Shown here: positions 1 to 11,221 of the stretch, in pieces
Layout: the number at the start of each line of letters is the position of its first letter
Numbering within the stretch: the first letter of the stretch is position 1
NCBI GenBank assembly: GCA_025765615.1
Contig: JAIVFJ010000058.1
Span: forward strand, 1-64,000
Source: Zopfochytrium polystomum
Taxonomy: Eukaryota > Chytridiomycota > Chytridiomycetes > Chytridiales > Chytridiaceae
Direction of reading: 5' to 3'
DNA: 64,000 nt
Program-made: the position numbers and the translations under genes
The notes under the pieces: model-generated
Told to the model about the DNA's origin: nothing
The model's input: the letters and a program-made list of their open reading frames with translations, nothing else
Database searches by the model: none

Positions 1-534
1 GGTCTTGTGTTTCCATTGGCTTTATACCAGTGTGGTACTTGTCAAGGGCCAGCGTGGTGCAGACGGTACATCTCACTGTACGCAGCCTTGGCCTCCGCCG
101 TTGGCAGAGGATTCAGGGGGAGAACCAATACTGGGAGGAGAGCAGCACCGATGCCGACCTTGGTGCAGTGCTCGTTGAACGTACCGAAGTAATCAGGTTT
201 GAGGAAGCTGGCAACAAGATTGTATGCCATGACCGGCTTGATGACCTTCTTCCACATGCAGTTCCCAAGCCTGGTAGCCGTAAGAAGAGAAGCGGACAGC
301 CTTGGGGGTTGAAGAAGACATGCTAGGTAGCGGCTTGGTGGACCAGTGGACTGTTTTAGAGCGGTAGCCCTTTTCTTGTAGAGAGCCAAGAGCCCTTTGT
401 TGCCTTAAAGTAGCTGGTGAGCCGGTGCTCACAGACAGGTTGGTCTTGTTTAGAGTCAGAAACCCTTTTCTTGTAAGAGCAGCAGGGCCCTGTTCGAGCG
501 TACAAATGTGGCCGGCGGCTTGTAGCTAGCTTTG

Positions 535-848
535 TGATGAAATCCCACCCAGGACTGGAGGGACTTGGTGTGTGTGGGGATGAAGAGAGAGAGAGAGAGA
601 GAGAGAGCAGTGATGATGGAAAAGGGAGAGGAGTGAGAGGATGTAGAGAGGAGAGAGGAGTGAGTGGGCAGAGATGGAAGAGAGAGCAAATGGAGGAAGA
701 GAGATTGGCTTGTTTTGCACTGGATTCTGTTAAAGCAGCAAGGAGGGGGTTGGATTCCTTGTTTGATCTCTGTGAGAGGTTGTTGCTTTTATACTCCTGC
801 AGGTTGGAGCCATCAGAAAACAGAGGGAGAAGTGGGCTGCACAGAGCA
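535..848 (-). repeat. Promoter-like repeat, left copy (inverted relative to 10828-11115)
   Basis: Read on the minus strand, this block closely matches the plus strand at about 10828-11115, including a TATA-like box (GAGTATAAAAGC, about 789-800), the words that follow it, and a CT-rich tract (the GA microsatellite near 583-607 on the plus strand). The two copies point away from each other and flank the 10 kb repeat cluster. A TATA box inside a dispersed repeat suggests an LTR or another element promoter, but I could not define LTR ends or target-site duplications. Downstream on the minus strand (389 to 42) is an open frame of 115 codons with no recognisable family. Confidence 0.55.
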
Positions 849-888
849 GGCCACAGAAATGAGGTAAAACAGGCTGAGCACCAACCCC

Positions 889-1100
889 CAGCCTGGGCTA
901 AGTACCCATTCAGGGCTGAGTACCACCCAGGGCTGGGCATCACTCAGGGCTGAGCACCAGCCAGGGCTAAGTACCAGCCTGGGCTGAGCACCACCCAGGG
1001 CTGAGTACCAGCCTGGGCTGTGCACCACCTAGGGCTAAGTACCAGCCAGGGCTGAGTACCACCTTGGGCTGAGCACTTTGTCTGGGCTGAGTACCACCAG
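889..1100. repeat. 17-base minisatellite
   Basis: About a dozen head-to-tail imperfect copies of a 17-base unit of the form AGGGCTGAGTACCAGCC (variants with TGGGCT, GCACC, TAAGT). The last unit runs straight into the dispersed repeat that starts near 1083. One solitary unit also precedes the second copy of that repeat near 8375, so the minisatellite appears to have been amplified from the edge of the element. Confidence 0.7.
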
Positions 1101-1740
1101 GAACCAATTTACAGCTTGTTTGAGAAACAGTTGCTTGTAAATTGGTTTGGTTGTTTCCAAATCAGGAAGCTTGTTTGGGAAACAAGCCGCTTTTTTCCTT
1201 GTTTTTAGAAATCCAATGATTGGTGCAATCTCTGGTGAGCTCAGTTTTTATCTCATTTTTAGAAATGCAGTGATTGGTGCAATCCCTGATTCCTAAATGC
1301 CTGTTGCATTGCTCAGATTGCACAGCACAGCAGGAAAGCTGGAATTCCAGATCAGGAAGCGGAATTCCGGTGCAGAGAGAGGAATTCCAGATCAGGAAGC
1401 GGAATTCCGATGCAAAAGGGCGGAATTCCGGTGCAGAGAGCGGAATTCCGGAGCCTGGGGCAGTGGTACACTGCTTCTGCATGCTTGCTGTGCTGTGTTA
1501 CATGTGCAGAGTGCGTAGTTTGCGCGTTTTTGTGCATGTTCTAATTGCATTGTTCCTACCGGTAGGATGAACAAAGCTAGAACAACAGCCGCCTTTGCCT
1601 ATCTCTTTTTATTGAGAACAGATTAGCCCTTCCGAGCGCCCCATTCAAGTATTGAATCTACTGAGCCCTTCAAACACCCCATCCAATGTGATTGGATGGA
1701 GTTCTCAAAGGGATCATCAGTAACGGGCGTAGTGTACCCC
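1083..1740. repeat. Dispersed repeat, copy A, with GGAATTCC array
   Basis: This segment recurs at about 8375-9050, and in shortened form at 9050-9613 and 9614-10177. It opens with a self-complementary stretch (CTTGTTT near 1170 pairing with AAACAAG a few bases later) and contains five to six GGAATTCC palindromes spaced about 20-25 bases apart (1340-1455). On the minus strand it is continuous with the gag-protease ORF that starts at its right side, so it is probably the downstream (3') part of that retroelement. Confidence 0.7.
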
Positions 1741-3052
1741 GTGGGTCGAATCTCAACAATGTGGGTGAGCCAAGATCCAATACTTCCAGGTTGACCATGG
1801 ATGGTGGAAAGTCTTGGATGTGGAGGTTTAGCTTGTTTTCTTGGCTGATTTCCTTGAACAGAGCATGATTGGCAAAGTGGACCTTGAGGGGTGTGGATTT
1901 CTTGATGGTGGGAATGGCACAAGACTTGGCAAGGGTGGCATCAATGATGTTGCAGGATGACCCAGAGTCTATAAGGGCCTTGGTTGTGATGGTTGACTTG
2001 GGTGAGAGTTGAATCTTGACATCCATGGTGAGTTGGTGAGGCTTGGAATCTGAGGTGTTTGTGGTACTGGTGGTGGTGATGAAACAGGGGCAGCTTGGAG
2101 GAGGGTCCAGGGAATTGCCCCTCAGTGAGCCTGGACCTGGGTGTTTGGGTGCTTCTTCCTTGGGCAGTCCTTGACAGCGTGCTCCTTGGAGCCACAGTAG
2201 AAACACAGTCCCTGCTGAGCCCTCCTTGTTTTCTCCTCTTGGCTCAGAGGACCCTTAGGAAGTGTCTCAACTGCATCCACTTGCATGGGTTCAGGAACTG
2301 TAAGAGCTTGAGGGACTGGGGTAGGCCTTGATGTAGTTCCTACTTGTCTTTGCTTCAGCCTCTTGGAGTAGAGTCTGTTGTCAATCTTGATGGCAAGGAG
2401 AATGTACTCTTCCAAGGTCTCAGGGATGTGCAGAGACTGGGAGAGCATGTCTTGGATGGACTCATGGAGACCATCATGATACAGCTCCATCAGAGCTGCA
2501 TCATTGTATCCAGAGTCTCGTCTCTGGCTAGTTGCTTGAATTGGTTGGTGTAGGCCACACAAGATTGCTTTCCTTGCTTGATATGCTTGAGCTTGGATCT
2601 TGCTGTCCAAGATGCGTAGGGGTCACCAAAGGTAGCTTCCAGCCCCTCCCAGAGCTCTTGCAGGGTGGTGGGTGTGTGCTTGGGAGAGATCTGTACCATG
2701 ATTGAGCTTGACCAGACAGGAGGGTGCTTGTGAAAAGAACCTTGACTTGCTCACTGGGAAATCTTGAAGGTTGGAGAAGGATGACATTCTCCACAGTGGC
2801 CATAAAGTTCCTAAGGTCTTTGGCCAGCCCAGTGAACTTGTCAGGGCTGGGAACCTTAGGTTCTCTTGCTTGGTTGGCTTGAGGCAGGGGAAGAGCTTGA
2901 TGTTCTTGTTGGTGAAGTTGTTGTTGAAGCTGGTGCTGCTGGTGAAGGACTTGTTCTTGAAGTTGGTGTGTCTGTCTTGAAAGGGCTTGTAATTGGTCCA
3001 TCAAGGCTTGGAAGGCAGTTGCATCAGGGAAGGTGTTGTTTGGGTCAGACAT
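1623..3052 (-). pseudogene. Retrotransposon gag-protease, decayed
   Basis: Minus-strand frames together make a retroelement capsid polyprotein. The N-terminal piece (3052 to about 2530) is Gln-rich with repeated His-Gln pairs, followed by a capsid-like region (2699-2490), then a CCHC zinc knuckle (CFYCGSKEHAVKDC, 2610-2122 frame) and an aspartic-protease-like region with an IDSGSSCNIID motif (2206-1670 frame), normally D-S/T-G. The pieces lie in different overlapping frames, so the gene is broken by small indels. No reverse transcriptase or integrase follows; the frame runs into repeat copy A. It is most like Ty3/gypsy-type gag-pro as found in fungal genomes. The family call is firm, the lineage is not. 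Confidence 0.8.
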
Positions 3053-3059
3053 GATGGCA

Positions 3060-6000
3060 GAGAGTAGTAGGAGAGGGTGAAGTGAATTATGATGTTAGGA
3101 ACATGGCAGGACAGGATAAGGCATGGCAGACAAGGAACGATTTTCTAAGATACCCTGCACACAAAAGAAAGCATGAGAGAAAACTCTGCACAGGTGAGCC
3201 TTCCGCACGATGCTGGTCTGGGCTCCCCCCAGTACCGTATGAGGCGAGGCGACCACTCCCCCATACACAGCTTGCCCTCAACGCTTTCCCCCGCGTCTCG
3301 CCTGGGCACATCAGGAGAATAACTGTCTCCTGGTTGGTACTCCTTGCGGAATGGGCTCCCTGCTCAGGACTCCACCTCCTCTGACACAGGTCCAGGCCAC
3401 ACTAGCCTACAAGCTGGGACTTCGGTGTTCATGGGCCTTCGGTTGATTTTACATTGCCGGTCTGCCACATCGGTCCGGCCTTCCACAGTCATGCCTATAG
3501 TGCTCCCAGTAAGGCCCACTGGGGGTGACGTTAATTGCAGTAGCACGGAATCGAACCTGTCGTGCCGTCACCTCCAACACCAGAGCTGTACACCGTTATC
3601 CGATTCACTTTCGCTGTGGATTACCATGTGGTTGATACTTTTTACCAATTCCAGTTTAACTTCTTCCAATTCTGATTGCTGAAGCTGAATGCTGACCGAA
3701 TGGAGGAAGTTGTTGTTTTCTGGAGTGACTCTGCTGTGGGGAATGGTTGATGCTTTGTCTGACTTTGTTGAGGCTGCAGAAAGCTGAATGCAACTCCAAT
3801 TCAACTTGTTCAACTGGCAAAATTCAAGTTCAAAGATGGTTCAAGGTGACTGGTGACTGAATGGAGCAAAGTGGTGATGTTGGTGTTGTTTCTGAAGATG
3901 ATCTGCAGGAATGAATAGTTGAAGGTTTCCTGAATTTTGCTGAGACTGCTGAGGTTTGAATAGTTTGATGATATGGTAATTGTAACTGTGTGTGGGGTGG
4001 TTGATTTTTGCTTTTGTTGGTCTAGAGTGGAGAATAAAGATAGAGACAAAGTTAGTGGTAGAAAGCATTAGTGAGAGTTAGTATATCCAGATGTTTCCAC
4101 AGAGTTTGATTGCTTGATGATGATTTGCCTTTAGTCTCCATATGATGTTGTGGAATTTATGCTAGTAGAAGAGTGTTAGTGCAAGCAAAGAGAATGAAGA
4201 CTTAGCCAGATGTCTTCTACTCTGCCTCATTAAAGAATCAGCAGAATGTTTTGTCAAGTCTAACATCCAAGTCAAAACCACAAAGTTTCTGGTCAGATTA
4301 CAAAAGTTGAGGGCAATCTCTGAAGCTTTGGTTATGCTGCATGAATGCATGAGGCATTCAAAGAACATAGCTGTTCTGGAGTGACTCTATTAAGAGCAGT
4401 TTGAAATCTAGAGTCAGTTAGATTTGGTTTGGCTAAGGAAGGAATCTTAGATGAGAATGGAACTTCAGTAATCTTGCAAGGTTGAGCTTGTTTATAGTTT
4501 GCTCTGAAAAAGTGTTAGTGTTGAGTGTCCAATAAAGATAAACGTTGATACTCCTCGGAATGAGGCAAAAGTTATTTCAAGGAACATTGTGTTTTGTCAA
4601 AGAAGTTGGTTAGGATACTTCATCAGGGTCAAGGTGAGGATTCAGGTATGGCTGTGGAATTTCCTGTGATGTGGGACCTTGTGTAGTGTGTTAGTATGTC
4701 TGTGTATAAAAGCTGAAGCAGTCAAGATGTGTGAGTTGAGGTCCCTAGCCAGGGTCAAGTAAGCCCAGCAATAATAGTGTATTCCATAGTTTGACTCCTG
4801 AGTCCAGTTTCATTTGGCTAAAATGGATAGAGCGTTTTCCCAAGCCAGCAGCTTGGCACCAAGAAGACCATGCCAAGTTGGTGCCAATCCATGCTGAGAC
4901 CACTTTGCAACTCTGTGCTGATGATCATCGTTCACTTATTCCAAGCATCCTCCATCTAATTGGCAATACAGTGCCAGTGATCATCTTTCACTTATCCCTA
5001 GAATCCTCCCCCCTAAGTGGAAGATGATGTTTGATGTTGTACTGGGCGCTGGCTTGTGCTGATGACAAATACTCCGAGTATTAAGTGGAACGGAAACCCA
5101 GTGTCAACAGTTTTCCTCCTCCTCTGCTCAAGCAGATAATATATGAGAGGTTTTTACCCTGTGCCGGTCACGCTTGCCTAGCAACCACTCAGAATAGACT
5201 GTTTACAAAATGGTTAGGATTGTTAAACTACTCAACCAGTCCTTGTTCTATCAATGAATGGACCGCAAATTGTCTTTGGCTGAAGTGCTGAAGTAATGTG
5301 AGAAAAGATAAAGAGAGGCTTAGCTTGATGTAACAGAGTCCAAAGTTATGAGGAAATTGCACAAGGTTGCCATGGTCGTGAGAGTTGGCACTTGCACAAC
5401 TATTGGTCATCCCAATCACTAATATGTTTGATGGTGAGAGTTTCAGTGTGGTTGAAAACACTCTGATCTCAAAAGGTGGCCATGTCAATGATAATTGTAT
5501 CAGGGAATCCAGAAATTGAACCGCCGACTCCATGGGTTGATAGACGAGGAAAACACCATATCATTAATTCCTAATTTGTTATGCCCTGTTGAAAATGAGT
5601 AAGTATTATTAAAAGGGCACAGGGACAGTTGTTAGAGGTGCAGGTCTCCAAAAACTAAAATGCCTGTGTTGAAGTTCATGGAATGATGAATCATTACTGA
5701 CAGGAGACTGCATGGCTGAATGTTGCGAGGATAAAGGCAGTTACTTTGATGCATATCAAAAGCGAAGAGCAAAACACTTAGCAGATTGATTATTAGTTGA
5801 TGGAGCTGGTTGGTTTTTGAGGACCTCTGCTGCTTGTTGTTCAATCAATATGGAGAGGCAGATAACCAGGATAGTAATAGTTGGTGTGGTGATTTCTGGT
5901 GCAGTAGTAGCCGAGCCTTTGTCACTTTGATTGGCCAGCTTGATGTCTTGCTTATAATAGTTGTTTTGTCAAACAGGTTTTTGAAGAGTGAGATTAGTTT

Positions 6001-6100
6001 GGCTAAACTTGTTATCTGAGGAGCTGGGTTGCTGACAACAAGAAAACTTTTCCTTTCTCCATATCCAACAGGCTTTGGCCCAGTGAGCCAACAAAGATTC
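3060..6100. other. Non-coding, repeat-like stretch
   Basis: I recognise no gene here. A GC-rich block (about 3180-3620) stands out from AT-richer surroundings and holds small hairpins and a tRNA T-arm-like word (see findings). From about 3640 to 6050 the sequence is low in complexity, with many TTG/GAA-rich words and only short open frames without family resemblance. It is probably decayed mobile-element DNA. Confidence 0.4.
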
Positions 6101-6107
6101 GAACAAC

Positions 6108-6581
6108 TTATTGGAAAGGGCGAATATGATGGAGAAGTTCCCCATCTGCTGATTTTGCAAAGCTGTCGACTCGATTGTATGCTTCAGTGAATCGGGTAAT
6201 GAAGGCATCTGAGGCTTCAGTTGGTTCCATTTTAATGCATTCAAAGTCGTCAATGATCTCCTTTGCAAGTCCCTGGTCTGCTGTGCGGCAAATTATTCCC
6301 AATTCGCCAATCAATTTGTAAGTGAAGTTTCGACTGGGTGTGATTTGGGTGAGGGCTCGATAGATGTGGCAAGGAATGATTAGACAGCAATGTGCATTCT
6401 GGTTCTGTGCACCAGGAAACCAAGTTACTTTCTCTGGTCCACAAGACAGAGGCACCAGTTGGAATCTCTGTCCTTGGAATGGTCCATCTCTGATGAGACA
6501 GGTTCCAGTGTCGCAGAGGTCTAGTGGGCCAACTGCATCGTTCTGCTCTGCGTTGATGTGATTGGTTGAGTCAGTAGTCAT
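6108..6581 (-). pseudogene. gag-like ORF fragment of a second retroelement
   Basis: An open frame of 157 codons on the minus strand ends in an acidic, helical stretch of the kind seen in retroelement capsid proteins (F-x-x-R-F-x-E-A-Y-N-R-V). Just after it a new frame (6268-5969) continues in similar style, suggesting a frameshift. Upstream on the same strand lies the arm of the inverted repeat at 6818-7406, which may be the leader of the same element. No protease, polymerase or zinc knuckle is visible. The start codon is not certain. The assignment rests on context and composition rather than a diagnostic motif. Confidence 0.35.
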
Positions 6582-6817
6582 GTTGTTTTCTCAGGACGAT
6601 TATGTGTGCCAAGTTTGAAGGGATTTCGTTGGATTTTGGGTGTGTTGTGAAGGTGGTGTTGCAGTAGATGAAAAGTTGGTTTGTTAGCTTGGTGTGTGTC
6701 AGGTAGGGGGGTGGTCGTCGTTTCCAATTGGGGACATAAAATCAAAAATTAATGGTGAGGGTTGGAGGTAATCTGGTGACACTGAATGGAAAAAGTGGGC
6801 GCTTATCACAAAGGAGA

Positions 6818-7406
6818 GTGATTTTGGGATACCGCTGGTGACAGTCGTGTAGTCCCGAAGCAGGCCTTTCCAAAGATAGCTTGGGATTGGCTGGGGGAGG
6901 TCTGGAAGGCGAGCAAATTGAGGTTGAAGTTGGAAAAGTGAGCGACGACTTTGGAGGCGGTGGATACGACGTAGGAGCGTCCGATCCAAGATCAGGTGGG
7001 TTCGTTGGAAAGAGGAAATCAAGAGCTTTCCGATGGTAGTAACGAAATTGCTGTACAACGTCTGTAGCGCCCGTGATCGCTCCACGAAGTTGGCAGATCT
7101 GAAAAGCGTACAACCCCTTCTACTGATTGGATTTTGTTGAAACCAAGGGGGAAGTGATTGGGATGGGTAACAGTTTTGTATGAAAGAATTTGCTATGATG
7201 GCTGATTGATTGGTTGGGCTGCTGTGGTGTACACTGAAGGTGGTGGTGGTGGGAGGTTGATCTTGGCTTCTGTCAGTCTTGTGTTTGTCTTTATACAAAA
7301 CTGTTACAAGGACCATCACTTGCAAAATGCTGCAAGTCATCCTTGCAGAGCAGTATCAGGTCAAAGCTCCTGCACACTGCTTACACCAAAAGACCCAAAA
7401 CTAACA
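6818..7406. repeat. Left arm of a 0.6 kb inverted repeat
   Basis: This block is the reverse complement of about 7786-8375 with scattered mismatches. Matching landmarks: GGATACCGCTGGTGACA here against TGTCACCAACGGGATCC at the far end of the right arm, and matching short minus- and plus-strand reading frames. The loop between the arms is about 380 bases. The arm also covers Pro/Ser-rich open frames with no recognised family. Confidence 0.75.
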
Positions 7407-7785
7407 GTGCAGAGTGGGCCAAGCTTTCTTTGTTACTTACAGTAATCTGCCATTGCACCCCTCTTTTGAGCACAACTTCACCATCAAGTTCTTCCCTCTT
7501 CAAGTCAAGCCTGTCTCTTCTTCCACATCAACTTGGTATGTCGGATACCATCCCGTCCTGTATGGGCGTTCCAGGGCTTAACCCTGTCATCTCATGCCTA
7601 TGGCACCCATGATTCATTCATGTGGAGACTTGTCTCTGTATGTTTGTCCATGGCTGTTATGGCACTCATGAGTCCACAATGACTCATGACAGTTATTGAT
7701 TGGTATATCTGTGCTTTCAGAGCATACATAGAGAGTAGTATTAACACCAACACCAGGGTACTGGCCCTTAGAACCAGGAGTTGTT

Positions 7786-8375
7786 AGTTTTGGGTCTTGT
7801 GGTGTAAGCAGTGTGCAGGAGCTTTGACCTGATACTGCTCTGCAAGGATAACTTGCAGCATTTTGCAAGTGACGGTCCTTGTAACAGTTTTGTATAAAGA
7901 CAAACACAAGACTGACAGAAGCCAAGATCAACCTCCCACCACCACCACCTTCAGTAGTGTACTACCTCCATCTCCACAGCAGCACAACCCATAGACAATC
8001 CAGCCCAACGAAATCTTTCATACAAAACTGTTACCCATCCCAATCACTTCCCCCTTGATTTCAACAAGATCCAACCAGTAGAAGGGGTTGTATGCTTTTC
8101 AGATCTGCCAACTTTGGGGATTGATCACGGACGCTACAGACATTGTACAGCAATTCCGTTACTACCATTGGAAAGCTCTTGATCTCCTCTTTCCAACGAA
8201 CTCTCCTAATCTCGGATCATACGCTTCTACGTCATATCCACCGCCTCCAAAGTCGTCACCCACTTTTCCAACTTCAACCTCAATTTGCTCGCCTTCCAGA
8301 CCTCCCCCAGCCAATCCCAAGCTATCATTCGAAAGGCCTGCTTCTGGACTACACAACTGTCACCAACGGGATCCC
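7786..8375. repeat. Right arm of the 0.6 kb inverted repeat
   Basis: Mirror image of 6818-7406. It begins GTTAGTTTTGGGTC and runs to the CCCGGG junction near 8374, where a single minisatellite unit and repeat copy B begin. The arms differ by point changes and small indels, so the duplication is not recent. The 380-base loop (7407-7785) holds no recognisable gene. Confidence 0.75.
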
Positions 8376-9050
8376 GGGCTGAGTACCACCAGGAACCAAT
8401 TTACAGCTTGTTTGAGAAACAGTTGCTTGTAAATTGGTTTGGTTGTTTCCAAATCAGGAAGCTTGTTTGGGAAACAAGCCGCTTTTTTCCTTGTTTTTAG
8501 AAATCCAATGATTGGTGCAATCTCTGGTGAGCTCAGTTTTTATCTCACTTTTAGAAATGCAGTGATTGGTGCAATCCCTGATTCCTAAATGCCTGTTGCA
8601 TTGCTCAGATTGCACAGCACAGCAGGAAAGCTGGAATTCCGGATCAGTGAGTGGAATTCCGATGCAGAGAGCGGAATTCCAGATCAGGAAGCGGAATTCC
8701 AATGCAGAGAGGGTTATTCCGATGCAGAGAGCGGAATTCCGGAGCATGGGGCAGTGGTACACTGCTTCTGCATGCTTGCTGTGCTGTGTTATATGTGCAG
8801 AGTGCGTAGTTTGAGCATTTTTGTGCATGTTCTAATTGCATTGTTCCTACCGGTAGGATGAACAAAGCTAGAACAACAGCCGCCTTTGCCTATCTCTTTT
8901 TAATGAGAACAGATTAGCCCTTCCGAGCGCCCCATTCAAGTATTGAATCTACTGAGCCCTTCAAACACCCCATCCAATGTGATTGATGGAGTTCTCAAAG
9001 GGATCATCAGTAACGGGCGTAGTGTACCCTGTGGGTCGAATCTCAACAAG
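8375..9050. repeat. Dispersed repeat, copy B
   Basis: Closely matches copy A (1083-1740), including the 5' hairpin, the GGAATTCC array (about 8634-8745) and the tail that in copy A is the end of the retroelement ORF. The match to the ORF stops at the word GTCGAATCTCAAC, the same place where copies C and D stop. Confidence 0.75.
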
Positions 9051-9613
9051 TACCATTAACAGCTTGTTTGAGAAACAGTTGCTTGTAAATTGGTTTGGTT
9101 GTTTCCAAGTCAGGAAGCTTGTTTGGGAAACAAGCCGCTCTTTTTCCTTGTTTTCAGAAATCCAATGATTGGTTCAATCTCTGGTGAGCTCAGTTTTTAT
9201 CTCACTTTTGGAAGTGCAGTGATTGGTGCAATCCCTGATTCCTGAATGCCTGTTGCATTGCTCAGATTGCACAGCACAGCTAGGAAGCCGGAATTCCAGA
9301 TCAGGGGGCGAAATTCCAATCCAGAGAGCGGAATTCCGGAGCATGGGGCTGCGGTACACTGCTTCTGCATGCTTGCTGTGCTGTGTTACATGAGCAGAGT
9401 GCGTAGTTGGAGCATTTTTGGATGAACAAAGCTAGAACAACAGTCGCCTTTGCCTATCTCTTTTTATTGAGAACAGATTAGCCCCTCCAAGCGCCCCATT
9501 CAAGTATTGAATCTACTGAGCCCTTCAAACACCCCATCCAATGTGATTGATGGAGTTCTCAAAGGGATCATCAGTAACGGGCGTAGTGTACCCTGTGGGT
9601 CGAATCTCAACAA
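9050..9613. repeat. Dispersed repeat, copy C (first 564-base tandem unit)
   Basis: A shortened version of copies A and B: it lacks about 30 bases between TTTTTG and GATGAACAAAGC (present in A and B as a TGCATGTTCTAATTGC segment) and has fewer GGAATTCC sites. It is repeated head to tail immediately downstream with an offset of 564 bases. Confidence 0.8.
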
Positions 9614-10177
9614 GTACCATTAACAGCTTGTTTGAGAAACAGTTGCTTGTAAATTGGTTTGGTTGTTTCCAAGTCAGGAAGCTTGTTTGGGAAACAAGCC
9701 GCTCTTTTTCCTTGTTTTCAGAAATCCAATGATTGGTTCAATCTCTGGTGAGCTCAGTTTTTATCTCACTTTTGGAAGTGCAGTGATTGGTGCAATCCCT
9801 GATTCCTGAATGCCTGTTGCATTGCTCAGATTGCACAGCACAGCTAGGAAGCCGGAATTCCAGATCAGGGGGCGAAATTCCAATCCAGAGAGCGGAATTC
9901 CGGAGCATGGGGCTGCGGTACACTGCTTCTGCATGCTTGCTGTGCTGTGTTACATGAGCAGAGTGCGTAGTTGGAGCATTTTTGGATGAACAAAGCTAGA
10001 ACAACAGTCGCCTTTGCCTATCTCTTTTTATTGAGAACAGATTAGCCCCTCCAAGCGCCCCATTCAAGTATTGAATCTACTGAGCCCTTCAAACACCCCA
10101 TCCAATGTGATTGGATGGAGTACTCAAAGGGATCATCAGTAACAGGTGTAGTGTACCCCGTGGGTCGAATCTCAACA
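9614..10177. repeat. Dispersed repeat, copy D (second 564-base tandem unit)
   Basis: Appears identical to copy C wherever I compared them (both embedded 61-codon frames are the same on each strand), which points to a recent duplication or an assembly artefact. The last 60 bases diverge slightly (AACAGGTGTAG for AACGGGCGTAG) and resemble copy A again. Confidence 0.8.
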
Positions 10178-10827
10178 GATGTCAAACACAAAGAATGCAC
10201 ATTCAGAGGGACAATCCTCTGAGGGATCGGTGCCAGAGCACTGATTACTCGCTTGGCCGTGGGCCGATGCGAGGGGAAATGGAAGGGCACTCCCAAGGGC
10301 ACAACACAACCGCAGAATAAAGAGAGAGAAGAGGGAAATGGGGGTTTTTTTATCTCAGGAACCCAATCTGGAGCGGTTAATAGCAACGGGACAGACAGGG
10401 CGTGACCTAGCGCCCCTCGTCGCAGACAGTGCTGTAGGAGCCCTCGTCGTCGCCAGCAACTTGGGGGAGAGAGAGAAGGGAGTTGACTTTGTAGGGATTG
10501 GAAGGTCGCCAGCAGGGAACTCGCATGCGGAAGCACCTGCAATCGTACACACACGGTGTCGGCACGATCACTCAACCAACAGGCTTTATCGCATCACACT
10601 CACTCACACATCTCACTCTCACAGCAATAGGACTGAGGCAGGCACTTGTAGATCTACCTCTCAGGTGTCGGGGGCGGCACAGAGCGCGGCCACCAACACC
10701 CTCACGGGGACAGGAAGGTTGGGGACGACAACGCCATCATCGTCACCACCACCACCACCGTCATCACAGTGGGCAAGCGCTGGGGATCCTCACTCCAACA
10801 CAGAGCTGGCAATGTCGCAGCTCTGTT
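10178..10827. other. Intergenic stretch without recognisable gene
   Basis: GC-rich single-copy-looking sequence between repeat copy D and the right promoter-like repeat. It contains a short CAC/CAT trinucleotide-like run near 10735-10765. The long open frames on both strands here have no family resemblance. Confidence 0.4.
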
Positions 10828-11115
10828 CAGCCCACTGCTCCCTCTGTTTTCTGATGGCTCCAACCTGCAGGAGTATAAAAGCAGCAACCTCTCACAGAGA
10901 TCAGACAAGGAATCCAACCTCCTCCTTGCTGCTTTGACAGAATCCAGTGCAAAACAAGCCAATCTCTCTTCGTCCATTTGCTCTCTCTTCCCTCTCTGCC
11001 CACTCACTCCTCTCTCATCCCCTCACTCCTCTCCCTTTTCCATCATCACTGCTCTCTCTCTCTCTCTCTTCCTCTCCACACACCAAGTCCCTCCAATCCT
11101 TGGTGGGATTTCATC
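10828..11115 (+). repeat. Promoter-like repeat, right copy
   Basis: Plus-strand match to the minus strand of 535-848. It carries the same TATA-like box (GAGTATAAAAGC, about 10869-10880) followed by a CT-rich tract (about 11050-11075). Past about 11115 the two copies differ. The remains of a helicase gene start about 170 bases downstream, so this copy may once have driven it, or it may be the edge of an element. Confidence 0.55.
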
Positions 11116-11221
11116 AAGAGCCCTGTTAGACAGATCAGTAAGGATACTTTGTGGACTACGCAAGTAGTGGGTTGAAACACCCCCTAGACAACAGCCCAAT
11201 AAATTAGTTTAAGCCTATTAT

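Noticed and set aside
1338..1460. Spaced repeats that look like a CRISPR array
   Set aside because: Units are 8-base palindromes with short, related linkers inside a transposon tail in a eukaryotic genome; no unique spacers.
3546..3620. tRNA-like word (GGTTCGATTCC on the minus strand)
   Set aside because: A T-arm can be drawn, but I could not pair an acceptor stem or find a plausible D-arm and anticodon loop, so no tRNA is called.
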